Of a stretch of DNA of 64,000 nt, positions 23,110 through 35,212 are shown in pieces. The notes below the pieces were generated by a model. The model was not told where the DNA came from. It saw only the letters and a list, made by a program, of their open reading frames with translations, and made no database searches. The first letter of the stretch is position 1; every line of letters starts with the position of its first letter. Both the position numbers and the translations under genes were made by a program. The stretch covers positions 92,030,723 to 92,094,722 of the forward strand of contig CM049309.1 of the NCBI GenBank assembly GCA_026874595.1, read 5' to 3'. Source of the DNA: Sipunculus nudus. Its lineage: Eukaryota > Annelida > Sipuncula > Golfingiida > Sipunculidae.

Positions 23110-23300
23110 CTTAACAAATTAGAGCTGGGAAAATTGAGAATTCCCATTCTTCCCGGAAAAAAATCAGAATTCTCAATTGTCCCGGGCAAAAAATGAGAAT
23201 CAAGTCATGGTATGAAATAATTCCCATTCTTCCCGGGAAGATTCTGAATCTTCCCAGAATCTTCCCAGAATCTTCCCAGATGCTCATTCTTCCTTCGACA
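23110..23300 (-). repeat. Palindrome-rich GAATTC/CCCGGG repeat, copy 2 (inverted relative to copy 1)
   Basis: Same motifs as 22562-22815, including GAATTCCCATTCTTCCCGG and three consecutive AGAATCTTCCC pieces. The end next to a microsatellite lies on the right here and on the left in copy 1, so the two copies are inverted. The inner AAGTCATGGTATGAAATAAT keeps the copy 1 orientation, which is possible because the element is internally palindromic. Confidence 0.7.
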
Positions 23301-23326
23301 TATATAAAAGTATATATATAAATAAA

Positions 23327-23369
<43 letters not shown>

Positions 23370-23370
23370 A
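23299..23370. repeat. (AT)n then (AAT)n microsatellite
   Basis: AT-rich tract passing into nine AAT/ATA trinucleotides. Read on the - strand, the (ATT)n part forms the tail of the SINE-like element to its right. Confidence 0.95.
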
Positions 23371-23487
23371 TGGATCCCCTGTTTCTTGCGAAATAAATAG
23401 CACCTCGGCTGAGATTTGAACTCACGATCTTCCGGCTTTTGTCCGGCGCTACCCTTAGACCAAGGGACTGCTAGGCCACAGACACCG
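23343..23487 (-). mobile_element. tRNA-derived SINE-like element with (ATT)n tail
   Basis: Read on the - strand: an A box-like TGGCCTAGCAGTCCCTTGG (23460-23478), then AAGCCGGAAGATCGTGAG, a B box-like GTTCAAATC (23413-23421), a short body ending AACAGGGGATCC, and an (ATT)n tail (23343-23370). This is the order expected of a short tRNA-derived SINE. The head shares about 32 nearly identical bases with the + strand sequence at 25385-25418. It is not called a functional tRNA gene because acceptor and D-arm pairing are not convincing. Confidence 0.65.
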
Positions 23488-23926
23488 GTCATTGATCTAA
23501 TTTGTCACATTATGTGAAGTAAGTAAAACGTTTTTAGTTATGTTAAGAATACAAAACGTGTTGTATATGGTATAGATGATTTGAAAACATGTTAACTCTT
23601 AAAGGTTAATGAATTTCACTTCAGTCCACAAATCTTAAAATAATATATATTTGCATGTGCTACAGACCTTTGAGATTCAGTTTCATGATATGTACATTTT
23701 ACATCCAACAAATACATTTACATTCGTCATCTCTGTGATTTTGTACTGACCATAACTCAGTTATCCTCTTCCTTTAATAAAATTTTAGCACTTAAAAGGT
23801 TTTATGGACTACATGTATTTGCATTTTCTTGCCACTGTGTATCGGTGCTTGTAGGCAAAATCCAGCGCAGATTTCACTACTCCATGGACTGTGTAAAATT
23901 ACCAGTGCTCCATTTGCAAATACATG
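23488..23926. other. Intron 2, unannotated
   Basis: AT-rich. No gene or repeat recognised. Confidence 0.5.
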
Positions 23927-24697
23927 TATAACAAGCAAATTCGTGGTTTTAATGTCTCCCGCTTTGGGATCTTGTTGTGTTTCATGCTTGATAACAGACG
24001 GAAAGACAGAGTGACAGACAGACAGGTAGAAGCCAGACACTCCAAAACCAATCCCAACAAAGGTGAGCATTAGCGCAATCACTGACCAAAATTTGAATGA
24101 AATGGTATAATATTTAGGAAAATTATTGCACGGAAAGGAAAACCTGATGGACGGACAGAAGAGTGACAGACAGACATAAGGCTGACACTCCAAAATCAAT
24201 CTCAACCAAGGTAAGCATGAGAGCAATCACTTACCTAAATTTGAATAAAATTGGATAATTTTTAGGAAAGTTATCCCTTATAAACGAAAACCTGACGGAC
24301 TGCCAGGCAGAGTGACAGACAGACAGACAGACAGATGCCAGACACTCCAAAACCAATCCCAACCAAGGTAAGCATGAGAGCAATCACTGACCAAAATTTG
24401 AATAAAATCAGAAAATATTTAGGAAAGTAATCGCACGGAAACGAAAACCTGATGGACAGAGAGACAGAGTGACAGACAGAAGCCAGACACTCTAAAACCA
24501 ATCCCAACCAAGGTATGCATGAGAGCAATCACTGGCCAAAATTTGAATGAAATCGGATAATATTTAGGAAAGTTGTCGCATGGAAACGAAAAAACCTGAC
24601 GGACGGACAGAGAGACGGACAGACAGACAGACGGACAGACAGACAAACCCAAATCAATTTCCCCCGCATCCGCGTTAACCGCGTTGCGGGGGACAAC
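23927..24697 (-). mobile_element. CTGT-rich tandem-core element, copy 1 (four core units)
   Basis: On the - strand it starts with a hairpin-forming head (TTGTCCCCCGC ... GCGGGGGAAATT), then GGGTTTGTCTGTCTGTCCG, then four core units of about 150 bp. Each unit holds an ACTTTCCTAAATATTATCYG segment (at + strand positions near 24105, 24252, 24410 and 24570), CAAATTTTGGTCAGTGATTG, ACCTTGGTTGGGATTGGTTT and a CTGTCTGTC run. It ends AGCGGGAGACATT ... AATTTGCTTGTTATA. Copy 2 at 56702-57714 has the same two ends in opposite orientation. Repeated GIGFGVSGF peptides in its ORFs are a by-product of the repeat. It resembles pearl/HINE-type non-autonomous elements of bivalves in layout. Confidence 0.85.
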
Positions 24698-25359
24698 AAA
24701 TGGGTTCATTTTTTAACGGACACAGTTCTCATAATTATGTGATAGACCATTGCTGCTTTATGTGAAACTTGCACAAATGCTTGTGTCCTGTGGAAGGTCT
24801 AAATCGGAAACTGGCGAGTAAACATGCATGGTTCTGTATGAGGTATGTTAGGGACCTATTGTTATATAAGCATCAGTGATTGGTGTCAGTGTCTTTAATC
24901 AAGAGTAATTTATTACCCGAGTATTTAATGGAGTACAGTCCAGATGCATATCCCATGTTACTGGTTTTAGGTAACTGTCCAGTTTAAACCAGCAAAGTGC
25001 ACATGCTTGTTGTTATTTCCTGGGCAGCTGTGCCATAGCTACAGACACAACAGTGTACTTTATGCATGGGCTACACGGCACATTAAGCAGTTCATCATCT
25101 CACGATGATAGTATCCACCCTACACGGTAAGTCTGAGGCCTTAACTGACACGGAACGTATAGTAGCCATGACATGTGTAGTTCTGGGGTGACCTGGAGAG
25201 AATATTTAGTGTACCGACACATTGACAATGACTATCTTATTATACAATATTCTAGAATGACAATGTTATTCTTCGATTCCTCAATATATGCATTTTAAGA
25301 TAAAAAAAATTTAGTTATAAATATACACTGCATCTATATAACTCCTACTGGCTTCTATG
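24698..25359. other. Intron 2, unannotated
   Basis: No gene, RNA or repeat recognised. Confidence 0.5.
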
Positions 25360-25640
25360 GTGTTGGAGGATAGCCTAGGGATATAAGCCGGGAGGTCATG
25401 AATTCAAATCTCAGCCGTAGAATATTGAGGCCCCTACCCACGCTGAGCGCTCTGCAGACTTAATGGTAAGGGCGTGCCCCACAACCGTATTCCTCGCAAG
25501 AACGATTGTATGTTTGGGACCATGCAAAAGGGTGATAACACAAAAAAGATTCGCAGGTGCGGTGGTCACCGGGCCTGGGTGACACCATGATACACAATAA
25601 CATGATAACAAGCGAGTCTACCGCCCTGCCACGTAGTGCC
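25360..25640 (+). mobile_element. tRNA-derived SINE-like element, second member
   Basis: A box-like TAGCCTAGGG (25371-25380) and B box-like ATTCAAATC (25402-25410). The head segment AAGCCGGGAGGTCATGAATT ... TCTCAGCCG (25385-25418) matches the - strand element at 23.4 kb. The body continues with a GC-richer sequence to about 25640. The right boundary and tail are not clear. Confidence 0.5.
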
Positions 25641-28400
25641 AAACCAAAATGGAATTCTGCAGATGAACATACTTAGATAAGAAAACATAGAAAATAGAGG
25701 CGGTTACCTCCACCGACAACTCTATATAACGTATGTTTCATGCTTGTAACAAATGAAGAGCGGAGTGTGCTAATACCCATCTTCAAACAGGAAAATATAT
25801 TATCATAGCTATTAAGTAAAAGGTTTCTAGATAGTTATGACTCTGACCGATTATCATCCCCAATACCAATTCAATATACTTGTAACAGGAAGTTGTCCAG
25901 TCCTACATCCACAAGGTATATATCAGCCAACCCTTTTGCTCTGAAAGAAGCCATCAGTGGTCGGCCACTTTTAACCATATGTTTCCCGTGATCTTTTGCC
26001 CTCACCTGGGTTCAATACTTTAATGTGTTTAGTCACCTTTGTGCGCGTTCTGTTGTGTCCTTAAACATTTCTTCACGATTACGTATGAGTGATCATACAA
26101 TATGGCCACCCGTTACGGCAGCACGAATCGAGCATGGTCCTAACCTGTCTCTTAGCAACCCATGGAAAGCTATGTTATATTCTCATCTCTTTTTTCCGAT
26201 TACATTGTTTTGTCCTGTATAGTTATGAATAGACTCAACGACGCGGCAAGGCCGTGGAACAAACTCTAGGTATCTCTCTCCCACGCTGTTCCACGCTTTC
26301 AATGAACTTATCACTCTTTTTGATCACTGGTGTTTTGATGCTGAAACTGGACGGCCGTGATGTTTGCGCTGAATGAGAGATGGGATGAACTACTAGTGTG
26401 ACATCCAGACAGTTAAGCAACAAAGAACTCTGTCTACCGTATGTTTAGCGACTATGTGACAACGCTCACTTGTCACATTTAGACCTTAATTGATTCTTGG
26501 TTTTGAATAGGATCCCTTGTATAAAGACACGTAGTCTGGCAGCGCACATACCGTATTAATTTATTGTCTTCTTAGCCTATAATCAACATCTTCCCCTTTC
26601 ATCTCTCTGCATGATACAGCGACCAAAATTGTGCCAAATTGTCTGTCTGTTCGTCCGTCGATTCAAGCTAGCGTCTGTGATATCTTCATGAATGTGTGAA
26701 TGGTTTAATGAATCCCTATAAAGTTTAAAACTTCAGGGACTTGTGCGGTCATGCTTCTCGATCAAAGATGTCCCCGCAAATGCTTGTGCATATAGCATTC
26801 ATCTTGGTGGTGAGGATAATAAAATAAATATACTGGTACCACCTCAGATTATGAAGAAATGTCCGAGAGACGCACCTGGCTGAAGTTCATGACCTGATTA
26901 CATCAAATGGCAAAGGTCATTTTTTCGGGTTGGAAGAGGATATCAAAGGTCAAAGTTTCCAGGCTATAGGCGAGAATAACGTACATTTGTGAGGAAGATC
27001 GGGCACATGTAGTCGGTATGGGTAACTCACTCCCACTAACCTTATTACATGTCAGCTGTCGGAAGGAAAGAGATAGGTGTGTAACATCTGTCCACATGCA
27101 TTTGCGGATCTGGGGTGGTCCCTCCCTATTTATTTGAACCAAATAAAATAATTTAAATGGATCTATATTGGATTAAAAGTCAAAGATTACCTCTGCGCCT
27201 TGTATTTTATGGAATTTATCATTCCTTTGACACCTCCGTGTCCATGACTCAAGAGCCACCCCTAATCAGAGCAATTCCTAGGATTTATCTCAATGACATG
27301 CATGAATTTCCTCAGCAATTCTTTCCATATCATGTACCCGCCTACCTTTTGGAACCCCCTCCTGTGCTAGTCAATTCATATAGCACATAATACATTTAAA
27401 ATACACAGACAGTTACACACATAACATTAAAAGTAAAATAAAAAGACAGCTGATTGTCCAGATTTGAAATGCCTTTCACTTGTGGCACAGTGGAGGACTG
27501 ACGATAAATTTTCTCTGAACTGCTTGTCAGGCAACGTTCCACAAGGAACAGAGAAGGAACCGTCAACGACACTCTTGGGAACATTTACTCTTTACGTCTT
27601 CCTGATATCGGGGAAAGCTCAGCGGTCCGTGGTCCCTCGTCGCGGTATCCGGGCTTTTTACAAGCTATTCAATCGAGCCCAGATTATGCTTCTTTCCGTA
27701 CGGTCATGCCCCCGATAAATACATATACTGGGCTTGTTATTTATTATTACCCTCCATTGAGACTCAAATGTCATTACATGCTACTGCCTGTGGTATTTAA
27801 TTGCAGCCAAAGCAGCGCACCAATTAAGTAGGCTTGCATTTTTATTCTATAGAAATACTGGGGAGCTTGTTGACATGTCACAATATGTGACGGCAAACTG
27901 AGATACAAAACTGCATAATCAGGTCAGGCAAGCAAAGCAGCATATAGAACATAAGTCTAAGGTATAAGTGATTTACATCAGGGTTTAACCATAGACATGC
28001 AGACAAGTGCATTTGTTTATTTCCGGTGAAAGTATTTCCGGTTTGTATGAATTGTCCCCGGCTCGGAATCAGACTTGCTGTAGCACATTTGCCCTTGGGT
28101 TAGAATATTTGATACCACCTGGGATGACGAAGTAGCCCCAAAGGTCGATCAGTCATCATAAATCTGTTTGTGCACTAATCCTATAAGCCGCGTGTAATGC
28201 AAAGACATGTCCCACCAATGTCGTGCTGTTCTATATCAGTTGCAGAGTCGTTGTGTTCAAAGATTACCTCCATCGCAAAGGGACCGGTCCGTATTTGCTT
28301 TACCTATGAGATACTGTAGGTTGTACGTGGCTTTGCCAAAGCGAGCAGCGTGTCTCAATTAACTATACATTGGTTTTACATACTGAAGGTAATTTAACCA
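25641..28400. other. Intron 2, unannotated
   Basis: Several 60-85 codon open stretches occur with no recognisable domain or splice context. A GTCTGTCTGTTCGTCCGTCG run near 26640 resembles the lead of the tandem-core elements but is not followed by recognisable core units. Confidence 0.45.
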
Positions 28401-28739
28401 GTGTTCAGTAGAGTTAATATAGAGCCCTCCCCGCACTGCACTGTGGTCATATCCCTACGTACACGATGTACAAAAACTCCGCCCGGGTCAATTGGTCAAA
28501 GTTGTTCTCACCGTCAAGGAATTTCATTGAATGTCCGCGTGACTGACTTTTATGATTTAGCCTTGTGTTATCTGACAGTATCTGCGAATCTCAGGTTAAT
28601 ATTCAAAGAGTATACTATTCATGTTTTTCCAGCGGCAGTGTACAGTTACACCTTCTATGCCTTAACTGTTAGTGACCCCTTTACACTTAGATCTATAACA
28701 ATTAAATTCTGTTCCTCCATAACAAATATATATCTGTAT

Positions 28740-29045
28740 GTGACATCTTTCATTTCTTGTTCTATATACATTGCAAAAAATGTTTCACATTTCATTTATT
28801 CTTTTATCTATTACAGACATGTTCTTAATTATTGTAACTCATTAATACCTTGATTTGTTGGTTAACCGTTTATAATAGTGGTATCTCTCAAAACTATAGT
28901 CGTCTTCATCCCCATAAATTACCTGTTTATATCAGCTGTCTTAAAATAATATCGATGCCCTTTGTAATTTTCCCCAATTAGTTATGTATAATTTTAGGCA
29001 TAACGCTAATGCATTCAGTGAAATACCACAAACCTGGAATATTTG
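28740..29045 (+). pseudogene. Possible relic of a CR1/Jockey-like LINE reverse transcriptase C-terminus
   Basis: Three pieces in the right order but in three different frames resemble the conserved C-terminal part of CR1-type RTs. They are HFIYSFIYYRHVLNYCNSLI (ending about 28847; family pattern hAFvtSRLDYCNSLL), RLHPHKLPVYISCLKI (from 28901; pattern LHWLPVxxRIxFKI), and AFSEIPQTWN (29011-29040; pattern AFSxxAPxLWN). Spacing between the last two is shorter than usual, implying a deletion. The similarity is weak and based on motif memory only. Confidence 0.35.
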
Positions 29046-29063
29046 CAGATTACCAGGTTTGTG
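29027..29063. repeat. Perfect 11-bp inverted repeat (hairpin)
   Basis: CACAAACCTGG (29027-29037) and CCAGGTTTGTG (29053-29063) flank a 15-nt loop. Confidence 0.9.
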
Positions 29064-31027
29064 TCTTATAGAGTAAACCCTCACGGATATTTGCATTATG
29101 GATAAGATCAAGTTAACGGGTTAAAAACCTGCTTTAAGTATCATCGTGATTGTCTGCATGGAGTATGTAAAATTTATTCCTTTCTTCTGAGGAAATGAAA
29201 AACAGACCTGGTACTGTGATGAAGTGTCACGTATTTAGAGATCTCATCAAGATCTATTTGACACTTGATGTTGCCCATCGCTGAAAGCGGGCCAAGTAAA
29301 CTGTGTCCACGCAGGTATATGACACCTGACGTAGATTGTGACAGCGTCCTTACTCGGCCACCAACCCGCGGCGCTTTGTATGTAGATCTACTCCCGTCAG
29401 ATTCTACCAGCCATCACCCGGCCCCTTTAAACTACTGACAGGGGTATAAGGTTATACTATTTACCTAAAGCCAACTGTTTGCTAGATGTTATACATTGTA
29501 TATATGACAATGGCTTATGACTGGATCCTTGTGTATATGAGGATCTACAACAAGTATATGTTTAAAGCCGTCCTCTCTATGGTGGTTATATTACCTCAAT
29601 AGAGCAGCTCTACCAAGGTAAACAATCCGTATTTTCTGAATCATATACACGGTGATCTTCAGACGATTCATTTTGCGGACTTCTATACTGAAGTTCGCCT
29701 TCATTCTTCATTTTACAATAAGCGTTCTATGATACAAGAAAGGAATTATATTGTTTTGCCATTATGATTCTAAATTTACAGCTCATTATATTTGTGAAAT
29801 AATCTTCTTTAACGCACCGGTTTCGCGGCAGTTGCTTTTATATACATATCATACACCTGTATTTTCTCTTATTCAGTGATCAGATTATTCAAGAAGATTA
29901 TGCCATCTTAATGTCACTAAATGTCTTTCGGTTTTTAGAATGGGTCATGTTTTTAGCTATAGAGTTTTCCATGTATTTTTTTAGGAAATATATAAAACAC
30001 GGTGAATTTTTAAAAATAACCAATCAAGGTATAAAGATATGCATAGCTATAGCTGCTTTAAGATCCGAATGATCAGTTCACGGGTTTCACTGTGAAAACT
30101 AACGAACATTTGTGAGGATTGTCGTAATGGGAAGGATGGTAGCTCTCACAATCTTGTGCTCATCTTGGCTGCGGTGAGATGGATAGAATCCGACAGTGCT
30201 TCAGAAGCCCTGGGCCAAAAGTTCACTGTTTTTCTTGTAGGTATACCGTTAGGTGCTGTGCTTAGCTGCCTACTGTCATTTCAGTTCATGTTACTTTGTG
30301 ATGGTATGATGAGAAGGATGACAGACGCAGCAGACGATCACAGACCACTCAGCAGACGATTACTGATTTTTGGCGGGCGTGGCGCCCAGGTGTCAGATCG
30401 TCTGCTCCAGTTTATGGGAAAAGTAACAAGAGTCAACAAACGAATTGGTCTCCATATACTCAATAATAGTTAATTAGGATAGTATACGCACGAATCTGAT
30501 TACTCAATAGTTGTTTATATATACGTATTCATGTTATGTACTGTTTAACGTTAAGTTTTTTCGACCACACTTTTAAGTTGGTTACCCCGGGCATCTGCTT
30601 CTAATATAGACGGTGAAACGTGACGCCTCAGGTGGCTGAAGGAATGTAGGTGGTACGAGACTACCTGATTTGTAACGCCCTGTTCGCCACAGGTATATTA
30701 GGATTTCATGCTTGTTGGGCAGAAGGTGGATAAAACTGACCTAACCCCCGCGAAGACTGTCTACAATAGGTGCCATATATCACTGGTTGTCTCTGTGATC
30801 CGACACCGCGTCATGGCTTTGTTACCGATTCCATTGGGAGTTGGGTCCCGCGGTCCCTTCGATACAACTAAGCACAAGTCCAAATAACACGGGTCAGCTA
30901 GATGTTTGGTGTGGGATCATTGACCATCTGGCTTCGACTTCTAAAGCCCTGCCAACAAAATACCATGTTGTATCGATACGTGTTGTGAGAATTATATGTT
31001 TGCCTTGCCTCTCTCCTTTGCTGGTCT
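29064..31027. other. Intron 2, unannotated; one open stretch without assignment
   Basis: A 105-codon open stretch (about 30156-30473) contains a hydrophobic segment (VFLVGIPLGAVLSCLLSFQF) but begins at a non-ATG codon, has no known domain, and includes short inverted repeats of AGCAGACGATC. It could be an exon of an unrecognised gene but cannot be supported. Confidence 0.35.
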
Positions 31028-32045
31028 ACGGGTCTAAATTGTTCTGTGATTTCATGATCTACGAGTCGGAATTGTTCTGTGATTTCATGATCTACGAGTC
31101 GGAATTGTTCTGTGATTTCATGATCTACGAGTCGGAATTGTTCTGTGATTTCATGATCTACGAGTCGGAATTGTTCTGTGATTTCATGATCTACGAGTCC
31201 GAATTGTTCTGTGATTTCATGATCTACGAGTACGAATTGTTCTGTGATTTCATGATCTACGAGTACGAATTGTTCTGTGATTTCACGATCTACGAGTCCG
31301 AATTGTTCTGTGATTTCATGATCTACGAGTCCGAATTGTTCTGTGATTTCATGATCTGCGAGTCCGAATTGTTCTGTGATTTCATGATCTACGAGTCCGA
31401 ATTGTTCTGTGATTTCATGATGTACGAGTCCGAATTGTTTTGTGATTTCATGATGTACGAGTCCGAATTGTTCTGTGATTTCATGATGTACGAGTCCGAA
31501 TTGTTCTGTGATTTCATGATGTACGAGTCCGAATTGTTCTGTGATTTCATGATCTACCAGTCCCAATTGTTCTGTGATTTCATGATCTACCAGTCCCAAT
31601 TGTTCTGTGATTTCATGATCTACCAGTCCGAATTGTTCTGTGATTTCATAATCTACCAGTCCGAATTGTTCTGTGATTTCATGATCTACCAGTCCGAATT
31701 GTTCTGTGATTTCATGATCTATCAGTCCGAATTGTTCTGTGTTTTCATGATCTACCAGTCCGAATTGTTCCGTGATTTCATGATCTACGAGTCGGAATTG
31801 TTCTGTGATTTCATGATCTACGAGTCGGAATTGTTCTGTGATTTCATGATTTACGAGTCCGAATTGTTCTGTGATTTCATGATCTACGAGTCCGAATTGT
31901 TCTGTGATTTCATGATCTACGAGTCCGAATTGTTCTGTGATTTCATGATCCACGAGTCGGAATTGTTCTGTGATTTCATGATCTACGAGTCTTAATCGTT
32001 CTGTGATTTCATGATCTACGAGTCTGAATTGTTCTGTGATTTCGT
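31028..32045. repeat. 33-bp minisatellite, about 31 units, open on both strands
   Basis: The unit is GATCTACGAGTCGGAATTGT + TCTGTGATTTCAT. Because 33 is divisible by 3 and the unit lacks stops in the relevant frames, the array gives a 384-codon frame on the + strand (ELFCDFMIYES repeated) and a 397-codon frame on the - strand (HEITEQFGLVD repeated). Variants form blocks: GAGTCGG at both ends, GAGTCCG, TGTACGAG, then CCAGTCC in the middle. Most changes are nonsynonymous in both frames, and no signal peptide, domain or splice context supports translation, so a minisatellite is the better reading. Confidence 0.92.
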
Positions 32046-32991
32046 GCCTTCGGGTTTTAGTACAACTATTAACTCCAGGTCCCAGAATCACGAGATTTTT
32101 TCATGACCATTGCTTAACCACTATCAAGCATCAGTTAAACGAAAATTAGTGAACACTGAAAGGTTAAGAAACATCCCATTTTGATTAACAAAGCTAAGAT
32201 TTTCATATATTTATTTAAGTTCATGGAAAATATGAAAATATACGACTAACCGTAGCCCCTTCGACTATTGCACTATATCTGCTGCTGCACTAATAAAGTT
32301 ATCCAATTTTGTCTAAGAACATATGGAAAGAATCCCCTGTTATTTAGTTCCTTGGCGACGAATTAACTGTTCCCTTTTGATTATTTTTGGTAATGCCATG
32401 AAGTATCTATCTTATCGTCATCTCCTTTCACAAACTTTAGATAATGTGAGTTTTGTATTTAACTTCTGTAACTTTAATTCTGTTGAAAAAAAACTAAATA
32501 TCAATGTATTTTTTAATTATTATTCATAACGGGATACATAATACAGGTAAACAATAAGTAATTCTCAGCTTGACCTTGAACCCGATGTCAGAGCCATACA
32601 ATTGTATAAAAGGATGTGTAAGTTTGGCAAACAGAGCTGTGATAAAAAGTAAGTAAGTATATATTTTTAAATGAGCGGGTATACCCTTATTCAAGTGTAG
32701 GGGCCTACCATGGAGGAACCTAACGCCTCGGGCCACTCTGGTGTAGATTTCAGGGTCAGGGGCCAGTGTTAATGAGTCACTGCTGCTGCCTGCCTGCGGT
32801 TAATGAAAGGCCACAGTCGTGGTACCCCATGAGACGTAACCGCAGGCATGCACAAGGCACGTGCTCTGTTTATATGTCCTGGGCAAACAACACATCCGGT
32901 GTCAGATTATTAATAATTTATATATAAATATTCAGGCGTTTAGGACATGAAGGAGTTCGTGGGTACTGAATTCCAGATAATTGTAACCGAG
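32046..32991. other. Intron 2, unannotated; contains a 12-bp hairpin
   Basis: TGCCTGCGGTTA (32791-32802) and its exact complement TAACCGCAGGCA (32837-32848) could pair around a 34-nt loop. No gene recognised. Confidence 0.5.
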
Positions 32992-33190
32992 TACTCGCGT
33001 TCTGAACTAGGCCTCAATTAAGTATTCGGGTTCTGAACTAGGCCTAAATTACTCGTGTATGAACTAGGCCTCTTGTACTCGGGTATGAACTAGGCCTGAT
33101 GTACTCGGGTATGATCTAGGCCTCATGTACTCGGGTTCTGAAATAGACCTTAAGTACTCTGATATGAACTATAGGCCTCAAGGACTCGGA
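32992..33190. repeat. 26-29-bp degenerate tandem repeat, seven units
   Basis: Units read ACTCGGGTATGAACTAGGCC + TCWTGT with variation in the GGGTTCTGAAC/GGGTATGAAC half and in length. Confidence 0.9.
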
Positions 33191-35145
33191 GGCTTACTAA
33201 ATAAAGCTTCCTGACGCGATTTATTTTCCACATAACGACCAGTTACATAATGCATAGTTTTTACCAAGTGTTGCATGATATATACTTCGTTCAGCAGCTG
33301 TATACTTACAGAACTTCAGAATGTTATCAACTCCGAATCAAATAATATCTGTAGAAGTACTTAGGTCCAATTTTAGCTACCCGTTTCAGCCTTAACTTAT
33401 ATTGTATGTATACAAGAGGATAATAAGCCGAGGAAGGACCTAGAGCTGAATCATAGCTATAAATTATGTTATTTAAGTATATATATTATATATATACTTT
33501 TATAGGTCTATATTGTAGGTTTATTAATATACTGGCAATATTGTTCCATCCCACAAATTAATTCTCACATAAGGAGAAAAGTTGTTACTATTTACGACTA
33601 AAGAGTATTGAGTTATAAGCACTAAGATGAATAATTTGAATAAAAAAACTTCCAGCCCAACTCAACTTATGAATAACATCGGTCCTTAAATAATCTAATG
33701 ATGGAACACTGCATAAAAGGTCTATTTACCTTATACTTTAATGTAGTGTTCCATTGGGGTTTCCTGTAAAATTGCAGAGATGAACATGGATTCATTTATG
33801 ACACACTGATGCAGTTATGATAGAATATGCTAGAAAACCTTAACCTCAAAGTGGTTATTTTCAAAACGTTTTATAGTAGCGTATTTGTCAGTATAATTAT
33901 TTTTTTAAGAAATTCTTTTACCTCATTACCATTATATAATAACAAATTCGTTTGTGGTATGCCCACAGCATATACCATACGGTTATCGTATAGGAACACT
34001 TTGCAACGATAGTGGTCTTCTACGCGTTCATGGCTCCTAAAGAAACACATTTATTTAAACCTGTTGATATAACTATTGATACAATCGAGAATCCGAATTA
34101 ACTAACGAAACCGCGTCGTTTTTCTCCGTTTCCTTGAGGTGTTGAGTATTTTAAGGAAAAGGTTTTATAATAAGCCACACGTACTCTCCTTGCTGGGAGC
34201 TTGCTCGGTGCATTTACAGACAGAATAGACACCCACGCTAAATGCTTTCATATGAAGGTCCGTTAGTTAAATTAACAAACGTGGATTTTGTTTAATGCCT
34301 CATTTAACACATAAACATGTGCGATGTTTCAAGAGTTCAGAGTGGTGCGGCATTTGAAGAATTTCACCTCTAACATAGAAGAGTTAAAATTAATTAAAAC
34401 GGGAAGTTGTCATCACAACCACGTGTGCATACCAAGATAGCCACCGAGTACTGTTTCCTACGTCACAAGGAACGTGTTCCCAAGACCACACGGCAGTTTT
34501 TAGACGGGTAAGGGTTGTGGTTGCACAAAAAGCCACCACACCCGAGGCGGCGCAAACCACAAAACACGCCGGGTTAAAATCACTGACATGGGGTGAATTT
34601 AGTCACATGGTACGAATAGGAAACTTATCTTGTAAAATACTCATGTATAGACTATATGACCCCCGTCAGACCGTGCGTGCGACCACACTATACAAGCTGA
34701 ACAGGACAATATTGTTATTCCATTAGACAGTGGCAATTGGTAGGTATTTACTTTGGCTAGGAGCGGACGACCTCCTCAATAAACGTCCAGGAATAGCCCA
34801 GTTCTAAAAATACGCTGTTAACTAGGAATAATGCTAGGGATAATTGTAAACTCTAATATTTATTAAGTTTGCTCACGGATTTGGTAGGAAGTACAGCGGA
34901 AAACTTGACCAGCACGTTCCGGCATTTCAAATATAATTCTTTAGACGATTTAACAGTAAAGTACAAATATGTAATATAATTGTTAATAAATTATAATTTT
35001 TAATTAAACGTTTATTGAATTGCTTTGCTATTACCAGTTGTGATGCTACACTGACCAGTCATTATTTTGACATTGCCTATATATATATACATGCAGGAAC
35101 ATTAAGCCTACATAATATGTATTTTACTGAAACACTAAAAATATA

Positions 35146-35146
<1 letters not shown>
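33191..35146. other. Intron 2, unannotated
   Basis: AT-rich, no supported feature. Confidence 0.5.

Positions 35147-35211
<65 letters not shown>
35147..35211. repeat. (AT)n microsatellite
   Basis: About 32 uninterrupted AT dinucleotides. Confidence 0.97.

Positions 35212-35212
<1 letters not shown>

Noticed and set aside
23410-23480. Functional tRNA gene on the - strand
   Set aside because: B box is imperfect, pairing is poor and an (ATT)n tail follows: SINE-like.
30156-30473. 105-codon frame with a hydrophobic segment
   Set aside because: No ATG at the start, no recognised domain, no clear splice sites, and internal short inverted repeats; left as an unassigned open stretch.
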